Below, piece after piece: positions 7,211 through 17,730 of a DNA stretch of 44,043 nucleotides (its first letter is position 1; every line of letters starts with the position of its first letter). The stretch lies in assembly GCA_017643305.1 (NCBI GenBank), contig JAEPNQ010000025.1:1-44043 (forward strand), written 5' to 3'. Source of the DNA: Marinibacterium sp. GTDB lineage: Bacteria; Pseudomonadota; Alphaproteobacteria; Rhodobacterales; Rhodobacteraceae. The position numbers and the translations under genes are program-made. Under the pieces are notes generated by a model. That model saw only the letters and a list, made by a program, of their open reading frames with translations. It was not told where the DNA came from and did not search any database.

Positions 7211-8722
7211 CTAAGTGGCCATACCCCGGCGGAACGCCAGCGATCCGTCTTCAAAATCAACAACGGGCAGGGTTTCACGGTCGGTGAAATAATCCTGCGT
7301 CATCACCCACGGCTCGTGATCGCCCTGTTTTGGTAGGATCGCCAGCGCCCGCATGATGTAGCCTGCGTTGAAATTCTCCGGGTCAATCCACGGGCGCAGA
7401 GCCATACCGGCCTCGGCCTCGCCGAGCGTGGGTGTCACAACGCGCGCCTGCCGGTCGGCCATATGGTCGAACATGCGGCACAGGTAATCCGAAACCAGAT
7501 CGGCCCGCAGGGTCCAGCTGGACCGCAGATAGCCGAACACCATCGCGAAATTCGGCACACCAGATAGCATGATGCCTCGATGGGTCACACATTCCGAAGG
7601 GGCCACCGGGGCTCCGTCCACACTTAACGTGATACCCCCTAGCGCAGTCAATGTCAGCCCGGTTGCCGCTACGACGATATCGGCCGCCAACATCTCGCCC
7701 GATGCCAGTTGGATGCCCTCGGGCACGAAACGGTCGATGGTGTCGGTGATGACTGACGCTTGGCCCTTGGCAATTGCGCGGAACATATCCCCGTCTGGTA
7801 TGACCGCAACCCGCTGCTTCCAGGGGGCATAGCGCGGGGTGAAATGTGCCTTCACATCGTAAGACCGGCCCAGATACGCCTTGGCTCCCATCACGAATTC
7901 CGCCGCCAGCGCATCGGGCTCCTCCTTCGACCGCCGGATCAGCGTCTGCTGCATGTGCAACATCTTGCGCCGCATGATTTCGTGAAACCACTCATCCGGC
8001 AGATCCAGCGCCTTCAGCGTTTCGTTGAATTCATCCGTTTTCGGGCGTGGATAGAAATAGGTTGGCGACCGTTGCAGCATCGTAACATGCGCCGCCTTGC
8101 CTGCCATGGCCGGGATCAGCGTCGCCGCGGTCGCCCCGGACCCGATCACCACAACCCGCTTGCCGTCATAATCCAGATCATCCGGCCAGTGCTGTGGATG
8201 AATGATCGGCCCTGCAAAATCCTCCATCCCCGACCAAGTGGGCATGTGCCCCTGATCGTGGTCGAAATACCCGCCGCAGAACCACAGAAACCCGCAGGTC
8301 ATCTGCCGCGAAACGCCTGTTTCTTCGATCTCCAGCGTCCAGACCCCACGCGCGCTATCCCATTCTGCGCTGGACACATGCACGCCATACCGAATGTGCT
8401 GATCCAGCCCCGTTTCGGCGATGGCCTCGTCCAGATAGGCCAGAATTTCCTCGGCCGATGCAATCTCCGGCCCGGTCCACGGCTTCCAGCTGAACCCAAA
8501 CGTGAACAGGTCACTGTCCGACCGGATGCCGGGGAACCGGTGGGTATGCCACGTGCCGCCGAAACTGTCCTTGCGCTCCAGCAGGACAAAGCTCTTATCC
8601 GGGTGACGCTGCTGCATGTGATATCCCGCGTCGATACCAGACAGCCCGGCGCCGATGATAAGAACGTCAACATGGCCCTCGCCCGCATCCTGCATTGCCT
8701 TTGATAATGGCATTTCGTTCAT
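7211..8722 (-). CDS. Flavin-containing monooxygenase, type I Baeyer-Villiger-like
   Basis: A 503-residue FAD/NADPH monooxygenase. The FAD Rossmann motif GAGLSG is at residues 24-29, with FGGTW following at 54-58. A second, NADPH-binding GSGATA sits at 194-199. The type I Baeyer-Villiger fingerprint F-x-G-x-x-x-H-x-x-x-W-P is matched at 169-180 (FAGPIIHPQHWP). RFPGIRSDSD near 62-71 resembles the EthA branch of the family. Such enzymes insert oxygen next to ketones or oxidise thioethers and thioamides, and the natural substrate is unknown. The ATG at 8722 follows GGAGG at good spacing, so an earlier start at 8755 is rejected. It is divergent from argD across about 270 bases. Confidence 0.88.
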   Translation of the reverse strand: MNEMPLSKAMQDAGEGHVDVLIIGAGLSGIDAGYHMQQRHPDKSFVLLERKDSFGGTWHTHRFPGIRSDSDLFTFGFSWKPWTGPEIASAEEILAYLDEAIAETGLDQHIRYGVHVSSAEWDSARGVWTLEIEETGVSRQMTCGFLWFCGGYFDHDQGHMPTWSGMEDFAGPIIHPQHWPDDLDYDGKRVVVIGSGATAATLIPAMAGKAAHVTMLQRSPTYFYPRPKTDEFNETLKALDLPDEWFHEIMRRKMLHMQQTLIRRSKEEPDALAAEFVMGAKAYLGRSYDVKAHFTPRYAPWKQRVAVIPDGDMFRAIAKGQASVITDTIDRFVPEGIQLASGEMLAADIVVAATGLTLTALGGITLSVDGAPVAPSECVTHRGIMLSGVPNFAMVFGYLRSSWTLRADLVSDYLCRMFDHMADRQARVVTPTLGEAEAGMALRPWIDPENFNAGYIMRALAILPKQGDHEPWVMTQDYFTDRETLPVVDFEDGSLAFRRGMAT

Positions 8723-8995
8723 GGAAGCCTCCGTTCCTTGGCTCCAGCGTAACACGCATCCATAACTTCACCATGGGTTTCGCTGCGTCGCGACTTTTCG
8801 CTTTGCATTCGCGCAACGCTGCACTATTGCCCCTGCATGATCGTAATGTTGTGTCCTTCCAATCTCCGACGCCGACGCTGACCTGCCGGCCCGATCCCAA
8901 TGCGCTTTGAACCGCGCGCCCAATCCAAATCCACATTGACGACCGCGTCTGCCTCAGGCACCCCTATGGCGCATTCATGCACAAGGATGATCCAC

Positions 8996-10171
8996 ATGAT
9001 CCCGTCTGTTCTGCCGACTTACAACCGCGCACCCCTCAGCTTTGTGAAGGGCGAAGGCACTTGGCTGATCGAGGCTGACGGGCGACGTTTTCTGGACCTT
9101 GGCGCGGGGATCGCGGTGAACGTGCTGGGCCACGCGCATCCGGCGCTGGTACAGACCTTGACCGATCAGGCGAATAAGCTATGGCACACTTCCAACCTAT
9201 ACCAGATCCCGCAACAGCAGGCGCTGGCCGACAAGCTGGTGGATAACAGCTTTGCTGACACTGTGTTTTTCTGCAATTCCGGCACCGAAGCCTGTGAACT
9301 TGTCGTAAAGATGGCGCGTAAATACTGGACCGAAAAAGGTCATCCTGAAAAAGCCGAAATCATCGGCTTCGAAGGTTCGTTCCACGGCCGGTCCTCCGCC
9401 GGTATCGCGGCCGCAGGTGGTGAAAAGCTGACTGCCGGTTTCGGGCCGTTGCTGCCGGGGTTCCGGCATGTGCCGTGGCTCGATCTGGACGCCGTCCGCA
9501 CCGCGATCAAGCCCGAAACAGGCGCCATCATGGTCGAACCGATTCAGGGCGAAGGCGGCATCCGGCCCACGGAAGACGGCCAGCTCAAGGCACTGCGCGA
9601 AATTTGTGATGAAAATGGCCTTTTGCTGATTCTGGATGAAGTCCAGTGCGGAGTGGGTCGGACCGGCAAACTGTTTGCCTATGAATGGGCTGGCATCACG
9701 CCGGACATCATGATGGTCGCCAAAGGCATCGGTGGTGGCTTCCCGCTGGGCGCAGTTCTGGCTACGGAAAACGCTGCATTGGGCATGACGCCCGGCACGC
9801 ACGGCTCCACCTATGGCGGCAACCCGCTGGGCTGTGCCGTGGGCTGCACTGTACTGGATACGGTCGCGGATGAAGCGTTCCTGTCCGAGGTCAGCCGCAA
9901 GGCCGGTCGCCTGCGCCAGCGGCTGGAAGGGCTGGTCGCGGCCCACCCGGATGTATTTGCCTCCGTCCGCGGTGAGGGCCTGATGCTGGGCCTCGTCTGT
10001 ACCGCGCTTAACGCCGACGTGCTGCAGGCAGGCTATGACGCAGAGGTCATTACCGTGCCCGCCGCCGAAAACGTGCTGCGCATCCTGCCGCCTCTGACCA
10101 TTTCCGATGCAGAGATCGACGAAGCCGTCTCCCGGCTCGACGCCGCCGCCAAGACAATTGAAGCGGCCTGA
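8996..10171 (+). CDS. argD: Acetylornithine/succinyldiaminopimelate aminotransferase
   Basis: A 391-residue class III PLP aminotransferase that makes N-acetylornithine in arginine synthesis. Visible features are SGTEA (95-99) for phosphate binding, GSFHGR (127-132), [12 protein letters not shown] (213-224) and the PLP-binding Lys243 in [13 protein letters not shown]. Length and motifs fit ArgD well, and the immediate downstream argF settles the role over other class III transaminases. The ATG at 8996 gives the usual short N-terminus. An upstream in-frame start at 8900 adds 32 residues without family character. The gap to argF is 76 bases. Confidence 0.95.
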   Translation: MIPSVLPTYNRAPLSFVKGEGTWLIEADGRRFLDLGAGIAVNVLGHAHPALVQTLTDQANKLWHTSNLYQIPQQQALADKLVDNSFADTVFFCNSGTEACELVVKMARKYWTEKGHPEKAEIIGFEGSFHGRSSAGIAAAGGEKLTAGFGPLLPGFRHVPWLDLDAVRTAIKPETGAIMVEPIQGEGGIRPTEDGQLKALREICDENGLLLILDEVQCGVGRTGKLFAYEWAGITPDIMMVAKGIGGGFPLGAVLATENAALGMTPGTHGSTYGGNPLGCAVGCTVLDTVADEAFLSEVSRKAGRLRQRLEGLVAAHPDVFASVRGEGLMLGLVCTALNADVLQAGYDAEVITVPAAENVLRILPPLTISDAEIDEAVSRLDAAAKTIEAA

Positions 10172-10247
10172 TCTTCCTCTTGCGTCAAGTATACCGGGGG
10201 TTTGGGGGCTGGCCCCTATTCCCACACCAGACACGAAACGATCCGTT

Positions 10248-11174
10248 ATGAACCATTTCCTTGATATCCATAAAACCGACCCCGCCGACCTGCGGGTCAT
10301 GATCGACCAGGCAGGCGAGATGAAATCTGCCCGCGCCGGTCGCCCCAAGGGCAGCCCGGACGACGATCAGCCGCTTGCAGGCCGCATGGTCGCGCTGATC
10401 TTCGAAAAACCTTCCACCCGGACCCGTGTGTCCTTCGACGTCGGCGTACGCCAGATGGGTGGCCAGACTATGGTGCTTTCGGGTGCAGACATGCAGCTGG
10501 GCCACGGCGAAAGCATCGCCGACACCGCCCGCGTGATGTCGCGCTATGTCGACATGATCATGATCCGGGCGTTCGACGAAAGCGTGCTGGCGGAAATGGC
10601 GGAATATGCGGACGTGCCCGTCATCAATGGTCTGACCGACCGCACCCATCCCTGCCAGATCATGGCGGATGTGATGACCTATGAAGAACACCGCGGGCAT
10701 ATCGCAGGCAAACACGTGGTCTGGACCGGCGATGGCAACAATGTCTGCGCTTCGTTCCTGCACGCCGCAGGGCAGTTTGGGTTCGACCTGACCTTCACCG
10801 GTCCGCCGCAGCTGGACCCGCAGGACGAATTCGTCGGCCTCGCCCGGCAGAAAGGCAGCCGGATCACCATCGAACGCGACGCTGCCAAGGCCGTGCAGGA
10901 CGCTGACCTTGTGGTAGCAGACACCTGGGTGTCCATGCATGACGCCCAATCCGCCCGCGAACGGCGTCACAACATGCTGCGCCCCTACCAAGTGAATGCC
11001 GCTCTGATGGCGAAGGCAAAGCCCGACGCGCTGTTCATGCACTGCCTGCCCGCGCATCGCGGTGAAGAGGTCACGTCCGAGGTCATGGACGGCCCGCAAT
11101 CGGTGATCTTCGACGAAGCCGAAAACCGTCTACATGCCCAAAAGGCGGTCATGCGCTGGTGCCTTGGGGTCTGA
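10248..11174 (+). CDS. argF: Ornithine carbamoyltransferase
   Basis: A 308-residue enzyme joining ornithine and carbamoyl phosphate to citrulline in the arginine pathway. The carbamoyl-phosphate loop STRTR is at 56-60, HPCQ at 134-137, the ornithine loop around DTWVSM at 225-230, and the catalytic HCLPAHR at 265-271. The family length is normal. The ATG at 10248 (MNHFLDI) is the standard start. Its position directly after argD points to one operon, and a weak stem-loop with a T-run follows the stop. Confidence 0.97.
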   Translation: MNHFLDIHKTDPADLRVMIDQAGEMKSARAGRPKGSPDDDQPLAGRMVALIFEKPSTRTRVSFDVGVRQMGGQTMVLSGADMQLGHGESIADTARVMSRYVDMIMIRAFDESVLAEMAEYADVPVINGLTDRTHPCQIMADVMTYEEHRGHIAGKHVVWTGDGNNVCASFLHAAGQFGFDLTFTGPPQLDPQDEFVGLARQKGSRITIERDAAKAVQDADLVVADTWVSMHDAQSARERRHNMLRPYQVNAALMAKAKPDALFMHCLPAHRGEEVTSEVMDGPQSVIFDEAENRLHAQKAVMRWCLGV

Positions 11175-11187
11175 CGCAGCCCAAGTG

Positions 11188-11207
11188 AGCGCTTCCGCGC
11201 GCTTTTA
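11188..11207 (+). terminator. Weak terminator after argF
   Basis: A short stem AGCGC (11188-11192) pairs with GCGCT (11199-11203) around a six-base loop, followed by a TTTTATT run. It lies 14 bases after the argF stop, the right place for an operon end. The stem is only five pairs, so termination may be partial. Confidence 0.4.
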
Positions 11208-11302
11208 TTCAGCCGGTTGCACCGCGATGGATGTCTGCAGACGTGACCTGTGGGGCAGGGTCGGTGTATGAGTATTTGGACCAAAAAGACGCAGGGGCGC
11301 GC

Positions 11303-12283
11303 ATGGAACGGATCGTCGTGGCTGGGGCGGGCAGCATTGGCTGTTTCGTAGGTGGCCTGCTGGCTGCTGTCGGGCATGATGTTGTCCTGCTGGGCCGCGC
11401 GCGGGTGCTGGATGAAATTCGGGCGCAGGGGCTGGGGCTGAGTGATTTTGGCGGGCTGGACCTGTCGGTTGACGTAGACCAGCTCGAATTGAGCGAAGAT
11501 CCGACTTGTCTGAAGGACGCCACGCTGGTGCTCTTAACAGTAAAAACCGGCGCGACGTCATCGATGGCGTCTGAGATTGCTGCTCATGCCCCCGCAGATG
11601 TGACGGTTGTCAGCCTGCAGAACGGGCGCGAGGCCATTGAAGCCCTGCGCGCAGGCCTCCCGGGGCGGGACGTGCGTGCCGGTATGGTCCCATTCAACGT
11701 GGTGCCTGTCGGGCTCGGGCGGTACCACCGCGCCACTAGTGGCGACATCGTGATCGAGGCCGGGCCAGGCGATCTGGCCCAGCTGCTAAACGTAGCGCAT
11801 CTGGCGGTTACCGAAAGCGATTGGATTGAGGCGATCCAGTGGGGAAAGCTGCTGATCAACCTCAACAATGCCGTCAACGCAGTATCTGGCCTGCCGCTGC
11901 AGGCGCAATTGCTGGACCGGGCCTGGCGGCGGTTGATGGCGGATCAGATGGCCGAAGGGCTGGCCGTTTTGAAGGCTGCCGGCATTCCAGAGCAATCGAC
12001 CGCACCGGTGCCCAGCCGCCTGATCCCATTCATCCTGCGCCTGCCCACACCGCTGTTCCGCCGAGTCGCTGCGCGGATGATCGCCATTGATGCAGAGGCG
12101 CGCACCTCCATGGCCTATGACTTGGCCGCTGGGAGGCAGACGGAAATTGATGCGTTGCAGGGCACCATCGTGGCGCTGGGGCAGGCGCATGGCGTGCCGA
12201 CGCCGATCTGCGCCCATGTGGCGGCGTTGATCGCGCAGGCCAAACCGGGTGTTGGCCTGTCACCCGACGACCTGCGGCCCTGA
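11303..12283 (+). CDS. 2-dehydropantoate 2-reductase family protein
   Basis: A 326-residue member of the ketopantoate reductase (PanE/ApbA) family, which reduces ketopantoate to pantoate with NADPH for coenzyme A synthesis. The NADPH-binding GAGSIG is at residues 8-13, TVK at 79-81, and SLQNG at 104-108. The catalytic-lysine region is WGKLLINLNNAVNA with Lys182. Many genomes carry several paralogs acting on other keto acids, and no pantothenate gene is adjacent here, so the panE assignment is not certain. The ATG at 11303 begins directly at the Rossmann strand. It is tail to tail with hrpB with only 4 bases between stops. Confidence 0.8.
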   Translation: MERIVVAGAGSIGCFVGGLLAAVGHDVVLLGRARVLDEIRAQGLGLSDFGGLDLSVDVDQLELSEDPTCLKDATLVLLTVKTGATSSMASEIAAHAPADVTVVSLQNGREAIEALRAGLPGRDVRAGMVPFNVVPVGLGRYHRATSGDIVIEAGPGDLAQLLNVAHLAVTESDWIEAIQWGKLLINLNNAVNAVSGLPLQAQLLDRAWRRLMADQMAEGLAVLKAAGIPEQSTAPVPSRLIPFILRLPTPLFRRVAARMIAIDAEARTSMAYDLAAGRQTEIDALQGTIVALGQAHGVPTPICAHVAALIAQAKPGVGLSPDDLRP

Positions 12284-12287
12284 TTGC

Positions 12288-14729
12288 TCAGCTGCGCCGC
12301 TTGGTGCGCAGGGTCGGGTCCGCCTGTGTCGGATCCTCGGGCCAGGGGTGTTTGGGATAGCGGGCTTTCATGTCCTTGCGCACATCGGCATAGGATCCGG
12401 CCCAGAACCCTGGCAGATCGCGGGTCACCTGTACCGGGCGCTGGGCCGGGGACAAGAGCGTTATCTTGATCGGCACGCCCGCCGCCTGCGGATGCTCGGT
12501 CACACCGAATAGCTCCTGCAGGCGCAGTTCGATTTCAGGACCATCCTCGGGGTAATCAACCGGCACCTTGCGACCCAAGGGCGTGTGAAAGGCGGGCGGC
12601 GCCAGCCGATCCACCGTCTGCGTCTGCTCCCAACTCAGCATAGCCAGCAGCGCGGGCAGCAGGTTGAACCGTTTCCAGTCTTCTGCCGACCGGACGCCAT
12701 CGAGCATCGGTAGCAGCCAGTCTTCCAGCGTGTCCATCAGCGCTTCGGGCGACATGTTCGGCACGTCCCGCCCAGCCGCGCGCACCATCTCCACCCTCCG
12801 CGCCAGCCGCGCGGCCGGACCGTCCAGTCGCAGGCCCAGCTCGCGAACACCGTCCAGCATGGCCGCAGCCATGTGATTGGCGGGGACGTCACGCCAGATC
12901 CGGTCGTCCAGCACAACCGCGCCGAACTTTTCTTGCCTGCGGGCCACCACGCGCCGGTCCCGCCGGGACCAGACGCAGTGGTCGACCCAGGTGATCTGGT
13001 CCGCGAACAGCGCGCGAATGTCGGCCAGCGCGATCTCTGCGGCCATCCGCACCGTGGCTTCGCGCGGGTTTCCATCGGTGTCCAGCACCACGAGGAAGGG
13101 TGCGGCAGACAGCGGGTCACCCTCGGGCAGGACCACACCCTTGCCCCCGGACAAAACGTAACGCGGCGCATCGCCCTTGCGGCGTTGACCAACCCGGTCG
13201 GGATAGGCCAGCGCAGCCATGGCCACAGGTGACAGATCGGTGCTGTCACCTGCCTGTTTTTGCAAACGCCGGGCATCAGTACGAATGCGTTCCACCGCGC
13301 CGCCGTTCACATCAAACGGCCGACGGTTGCGGAAGCCACGCAGATCACGCACTGCCTCCAGCCGCAACACCAGATCAACCGGTGAGCCGCGCAGCGGGTC
13401 GCGGTCCGACAAAAGTGCGGCCAGCGGGGCGGCCTCCGGCCCAGCGCGTACAAGCATATGCGCCAGCCTTGGATGCGCCGGAATCGCAGCCAGCGCCCGT
13501 CCATGAGCGGTGATCCGGTGATCGCCGTCCAGCGCCTCCAGCATCCGCAGCAGCGCGCGCGCCTCGGTCAGCGCGCCCTCCGGCGGTGGCGTCAGAAAGG
13601 CGAGGTCCTGTTCCGACGTGCCCCATTGCGCAAGATCCAGTGCTAGACCAGCCAGATCGGCGGCTTCGATCTCTGCTGGCGGATAGGCGGCCAACGCACC
13701 TTCTTCTCCTCGGCTCCACGCCTTGTAACACAGGCCTTCGGCCACACGGCCGGCTCGGCCCGCGCGCTGATTGGCCTCGGCGCGGGTGACCTTCTCGGTT
13801 ACCAGCCGAGACATGCCAGAGCCCGGATCAAACCGTGCGCGCCTTGCCTGCCCGCCATCCACCACCACTCGCACATCCGGAATGGTCAGCGAAGTTTCGG
13901 CAATTGCCGTCGCCAGCACAATCTTGCGCCCGGTTTTGGCCGGCCTCAGCGCGCGCCGTTGTTCACCAAAGGGCAGGGTGCCATAGAGCACCCGCAGGTC
14001 AAACCCGTCTGGCAATTGCCGGCCCAGCCGCGCGGCTACTTGCCTGATTTCGCCCTCTCCCGGCAGAAACACCAAAATGCCGCCCTCATCGGTTTCCGAC
14101 ATGGCCCGCAGCACCAGATCTGCCACCAGATCCGGGCGCCGGGTTCGGGGCGGCGCGGGCCGGTCCAGCCAGCGGGTTTCAACCGGATAGGCACGGCCTG
14201 CCGATGTCACAACTGGCGCGTCGATCAGTGCGGCCACCGGTTCAGCATCCAGCGTGGCCGACATCACCAGCACCATCAGATCATCCCGCAGCGCGGCGCA
14301 GACTTCCAGGCTCAGCGCAAGCCCGAGATCAGCGTTGAGTGAGCGTTCGTGGAATTCGTCAAAAATTACCATCCCGATGCCCGGTAGCTCCGGGTCGGAT
14401 TGCAGCATGCGGGTCAGGATGCCTTCGGTTACCACCTCAATCCGGGTCTCGGCAGAGGTCCGCGTATCGCCGCGCACCCGATAACCCACTGTCTGGCCCA
14501 CTGGCTCCCCCAGCGTTTGCGCCATGCGCTCGGCCGCTGCGCGGGCGGCCAGCCGCCGGGGTTCCAGCATAACGACACGTCCCTTAGTCAGCCCTGCCTG
14601 CAGCACAGCCAACGGCACTCGGGTGGTCTTGCCAGCCCCCGGCGGGGCCTGCAAAACTACGCGTCCGTGCTGGCGCAGGGCGTTCAGCAGTTCAGGCAGG
14701 GCATCATCGATGGGCAACGCATCCGTCAT
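12288..14729 (-). CDS. hrpB: ATP-dependent helicase HrpB
   Basis: An 813-residue DEAH/RHA-type helicase. Walker A GAGKTT is at 31-36, the DEFH box (motif II) at 124-127, SATL follows, and the motif VI region reads NQRAGRAGRVAEG. The C-terminal HrpB-specific domain is present, ending with WAGSYADVRKDMKARYPKHPWPEDP, which is diagnostic of the family. HrpB is widespread in proteobacteria and its cellular role is poorly defined. Full length for the family. It follows the DUF3108 gene on the same strand with a 33-base gap from that direction. Confidence 0.95.
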   Translation of the reverse strand: MTDALPIDDALPELLNALRQHGRVVLQAPPGAGKTTRVPLAVLQAGLTKGRVVMLEPRRLAARAAAERMAQTLGEPVGQTVGYRVRGDTRTSAETRIEVVTEGILTRMLQSDPELPGIGMVIFDEFHERSLNADLGLALSLEVCAALRDDLMVLVMSATLDAEPVAALIDAPVVTSAGRAYPVETRWLDRPAPPRTRRPDLVADLVLRAMSETDEGGILVFLPGEGEIRQVAARLGRQLPDGFDLRVLYGTLPFGEQRRALRPAKTGRKIVLATAIAETSLTIPDVRVVVDGGQARRARFDPGSGMSRLVTEKVTRAEANQRAGRAGRVAEGLCYKAWSRGEEGALAAYPPAEIEAADLAGLALDLAQWGTSEQDLAFLTPPPEGALTEARALLRMLEALDGDHRITAHGRALAAIPAHPRLAHMLVRAGPEAAPLAALLSDRDPLRGSPVDLVLRLEAVRDLRGFRNRRPFDVNGGAVERIRTDARRLQKQAGDSTDLSPVAMAALAYPDRVGQRRKGDAPRYVLSGGKGVVLPEGDPLSAAPFLVVLDTDGNPREATVRMAAEIALADIRALFADQITWVDHCVWSRRDRRVVARRQEKFGAVVLDDRIWRDVPANHMAAAMLDGVRELGLRLDGPAARLARRVEMVRAAGRDVPNMSPEALMDTLEDWLLPMLDGVRSAEDWKRFNLLPALLAMLSWEQTQTVDRLAPPAFHTPLGRKVPVDYPEDGPEIELRLQELFGVTEHPQAAGVPIKITLLSPAQRPVQVTRDLPGFWAGSYADVRKDMKARYPKHPWPEDPTQADPTLRTKRRS

Positions 14730-14762
14730 GGCGCGCTTTATGCGGCAGGGCTGCGTCCGGGT

Positions 14763-15473
14763 CTAGCGGCGCTGAAGGCGCGCTTTGCCATAGATGGTGT
14801 CCGCCTGCACCCGCGTGGCGCGCACCACATCACCGGCAGGTTCGTAAGTGACCTTCAGCCCGAACTGGCCACGTTCGCGCAGGTCTTCTGGAGAATACCC
14901 CGCCACCCGCCGGAACACACCGGAACACAGTATCTTGCCACCTCTTTCGCTGCGGTTGGTCAGAACGATCTCGGTCAGTCGTTCACCATCATAAATCCGC
15001 TGCCGCATATTGCAGATTGCATCTGTAGGCTGGTCGCGGACCACCAAGTAAATTGCCGTCAAAGGATCAACTGCGCCGCGCTGCTGCGCCCTGGTCACTG
15101 TGTATGGCCCCCGGTCGCCGACTTGTGAGCCTGATGCGCTTGCCACGCCGCCCGACCATCGCAGTGCAACCCGGCTTTCGCGCTTGCCGGTATCCATGTC
15201 CTCGGAATAGGCAAGCGGCGAAAACTTGGTGCCATCCGTCGTGCCGGAGGATTTCATCACAAACCGCACGCCTGCCACCGCTGCAGCCAGCCCGCTGGTC
15301 ACGAATTGCGCACTGATCGTGTATTGCCTGCTGCCGACGGACCCGGCAATCGCCAGATCCCCCACCTTGACCCCCAGTGCATGTACCGAAAACTGACCGG
15401 GTGTTGTCTGCGCCAGCCCCGGTCCCCCGCTCAGGCCCAGCAGGATCGCTGCCACCAGTTTCCAACGTTTCAC
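14763..15473 (-). CDS. DUF3108 domain-containing exported protein
   Basis: A 236-residue protein with a signal peptide (MKRWKLVAAILLGLSGGPGLA, rest of the protein from residue 22) and the beta-strand-rich DUF3108 body. The family pattern is visible in QFSVHALGVKVGDLAI, SGLAAAVAGVRF, and a repeated strand pattern to the end. The start is the GTG at 15473, behind a GAGGGGG ribosome binding site at good spacing. A longer reading frame to 15695 would overlap the divergent meaB and lose the signal peptide. Two cysteines near residues 150-190 could form a disulfide in the periplasm. Function of the family is unknown. Confidence 0.8.
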   Translation of the reverse strand: MKRWKLVAAILLGLSGGPGLAQTTPGQFSVHALGVKVGDLAIAGSVGSRQYTISAQFVTSGLAAAVAGVRFVMKSSGTTDGTKFSPLAYSEDMDTGKRESRVALRWSGGVASASGSQVGDRGPYTVTRAQQRGAVDPLTAIYLVVRDQPTDAICNMRQRIYDGERLTEIVLTNRSERGGKILCSGVFRRVAGYSPEDLRERGQFGLKVTYEPAGDVVRATRVQADTIYGKARLQRR

Positions 15474-15548
15474 CGCAACCCCCTCACAGCCTCTGGACAT
15501 CCCGCCCCGCAAAAAGGCATCTAGACGCGCAAACCACCAGGGACCACG

Positions 15549-16526
15549 ATGCAGATAGTCGGATTGAGTGACAAGATCTTGAACGGAGACCGGCGGGCTC
15601 TTGCCCGTGCGATCACTCTGGTCGAAAGCAGCCGGGCCGATCACCGCGCACAGGCTGAAAGCCTTTTGCAGGATCTGCATGGTGCCGGACGGCAAGCCAT
15701 GCGCATCGGTCTGTCGGGCACGCCGGGCGTCGGCAAATCTACCTTCATTGAAGCCTTCGGGATGATGCTGATCGAACGCGGCTTGCGTGTCGCCGTACTG
15801 GCGGTGGACCCGTCCTCGGCTCGTTCCGGCGGCTCCATCCTCGGTGACAAAACCCGCATGGACCTTCTGTCGCGCGAAAAAAATGCGTTTATTCGCCCAT
15901 CACCCAGCCAGACGCATCTGGGCGGGGTAGCCCGCCACACACGCGAAGCCGTGGCCCTATGCGAAGCCGCGGGGTATGACGTGGTGCTGATCGAAACCGT
16001 CGGCGTCGGCCAATCGGAAACGGTTGTTGCGCAGATGTCGGATCTGTTCCTGCTGCTACTCGCCCCGGCGGGCGGAGATGAATTGCAGGGCGTCAAACGC
16101 GGTATCATGGAAATGGCTGACCTGATTCTGGTCAACAAGGCGGACGGGGACCTGAAGCCCGCTGCAACCCGCACCTGCGCCGACTATGCCGGAGCGCTTC
16201 GCCTGCTGCGCAAACGCTCGCAGGATCCGCCGGACTTCCCCAAGGCCATGATGGTCTCAGCCGCCGAAGGGACCGGCCTGTCTGAGGCCTGGGATGAAAT
16301 CGAAAAGCTCGCTGACTGGCGCCTTACGCAAGGCGTATGGGCCAACATCCGGGCCGCGCAGGCCCGGATGTGGTTTGAAGACGAAGTGCGCCAAGCCCTG
16401 TTGAAACGCCTGCAAACCCCACAGGTACGAGATGAACTGTCGAATTTCGGTGACAGGGTTGCAGACGGGCAACTGACCTCCACTGCCGCTGCCCGCGCGC
16501 TTCTGTCCTGCCTGCCGGACCTCTGA
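15549..16526 (+). CDS. meaB: Methylmalonyl-CoA mutase-associated GTPase MeaB
   Basis: A 325-residue P-loop GTPase that protects and loads cobalamin into methylmalonyl-CoA mutase. Walker A GTPGVGKS is at 57-64, ETVGVGQSE at 149-157 is the characteristic switch region, and NKAD at 196-199 gives guanine specificity. VDPSSARSGGSILGDKTRM is the family's metal and switch I stretch. The C-terminal dimerisation helix is present. The mutase itself is not in this window, which is common. It is divergent from the DUF3108 gene by 75 bases and convergent with the DUF2855 gene, leaving 3 bases between stops. Confidence 0.95.
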   Translation: MQIVGLSDKILNGDRRALARAITLVESSRADHRAQAESLLQDLHGAGRQAMRIGLSGTPGVGKSTFIEAFGMMLIERGLRVAVLAVDPSSARSGGSILGDKTRMDLLSREKNAFIRPSPSQTHLGGVARHTREAVALCEAAGYDVVLIETVGVGQSETVVAQMSDLFLLLLAPAGGDELQGVKRGIMEMADLILVNKADGDLKPAATRTCADYAGALRLLRKRSQDPPDFPKAMMVSAAEGTGLSEAWDEIEKLADWRLTQGVWANIRAAQARMWFEDEVRQALLKRLQTPQVRDELSNFGDRVADGQLTSTAAARALLSCLPDL

Positions 16527-16529
16527 CTG

Positions 16530-17618
16530 TCAGCCGGGTTGCAACGACAGGATCAACCCTTCTGCCGGGTCCACTTTGCCGCCCAGCATGGCGTTGTACC
16601 GCGCCAGCGCCGCTTCGGGTCCGGTGTCTGCAACCACATGGATCCACTGCGCTCCGGTGTCCACGAACTGCGCCCAGGCCACACCTGTCCGTTCCAGAAA
16701 CGCCGCGCGGCCCCAATCGTCCAGCCGTTGCTGGGCGTAACCGGGAGCAAAGAAAAACTCCGGCCGAGGCCCCGGCATGCCCTTTACTTCTCCTTCCAGT
16801 GACTGCCAGTGCGTCAGACCCACCCGGCAGCTGTTCTTCAGGTCATCCGCGAGATGCTCGTGGACCCGGCGCAGCAGGTCTGCATTGCCCGCCATGTCGA
16901 CGAAACAGGCTGGTTCGCATGGCAGGCTTTCTAAATCACCATAGGCCAGCACCCTGTCATAACAGCCCAGACCTTCGACAAAGCCCACATTGCCAGCGCT
17001 GGTCAGTCCGACTACCTCCACCTTACCACCGGCAGCCAGCAGATGCGCCAGCGCCATCGCCGTCTTGCTGGACGCGCTGGACAGAATGACGCGGCCTGCG
17101 TCGAAAAACCCATTCGACCGATGCAGATCGTCCAGCAGAAAGGACGTGGTGAAAAGTGGTCGAAACAGGCTGATCATTGCCTCGCCCTCGGCGGTCCAGG
17201 TGGGGTCGTGATCGGTGAAAGAATACTGGTTGTAAAAGGGCGACATCGGCTGGCGATGCTCGCTCGCATCCGTCATCGTATATGCGCTGACCTGCGTGGG
17301 TCGGATCACCAGATGGCTTGACATTGGGAAATAGCCGAAAACGCGCCGCCCGACCGCGACCTCCGGATGGGCAGAGGCGGCCACATCGGCGAACCCCCAG
17401 ACCGGCACGCGGCCCCAGCCTTCGCGATCGACCGGAAAGAACTCCCAATACCGCATAAGATTGGGGGCGACAGCATAGGTGATATTGTTGGCCGTCAGCG
17501 CAAACTGGTCGATCCGCAGAAGCGCCGTGCCAGCTTCCGGCGGTTCCAGCACATCGAAGGGCACCAGTTCCGCCTCATTCAACACGCTGCGCTTTACGAT
17601 CAGGTCCAATCCCTGCAT
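16530..17618 (-). CDS. DUF2855 family protein
   Basis: A 362-residue protein of the DUF2855 family, which looks like a distant relative of medium-chain quinone reductases. Visible features are the N-terminal substrate-domain strand (LLRIDQFALTANNITYAV), YWEFFP, VWGFADV, and a Rossmann-like segment (RVILSSASSKTAMALAHLLAAGGKVEVVGLTS). No catalytic zinc ligands of alcohol dehydrogenases are evident. The ATG at 17618 follows GGGGAGAAAAAG, a clear ribosome binding site, so the 18-residue longer form is rejected. Function unknown. Confidence 0.8.
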   Translation of the reverse strand: MQGLDLIVKRSVLNEAELVPFDVLEPPEAGTALLRIDQFALTANNITYAVAPNLMRYWEFFPVDREGWGRVPVWGFADVAASAHPEVAVGRRVFGYFPMSSHLVIRPTQVSAYTMTDASEHRQPMSPFYNQYSFTDHDPTWTAEGEAMISLFRPLFTTSFLLDDLHRSNGFFDAGRVILSSASSKTAMALAHLLAAGGKVEVVGLTSAGNVGFVEGLGCYDRVLAYGDLESLPCEPACFVDMAGNADLLRRVHEHLADDLKNSCRVGLTHWQSLEGEVKGMPGPRPEFFFAPGYAQQRLDDWGRAAFLERTGVAWAQFVDTGAQWIHVVADTGPEAALARYNAMLGGKVDPAEGLILSLQPG

Positions 17619-17730
17619 CTTTTTCTCCCCGCTTGGATGCATCAGCTTGGTCCGAGACAAGCCGCCGATCAACCATCCACCGTATTGACGTGGCGGCGGT
17701 TGGCTTGGGCTTGAATCCCGCTTGGCCCCC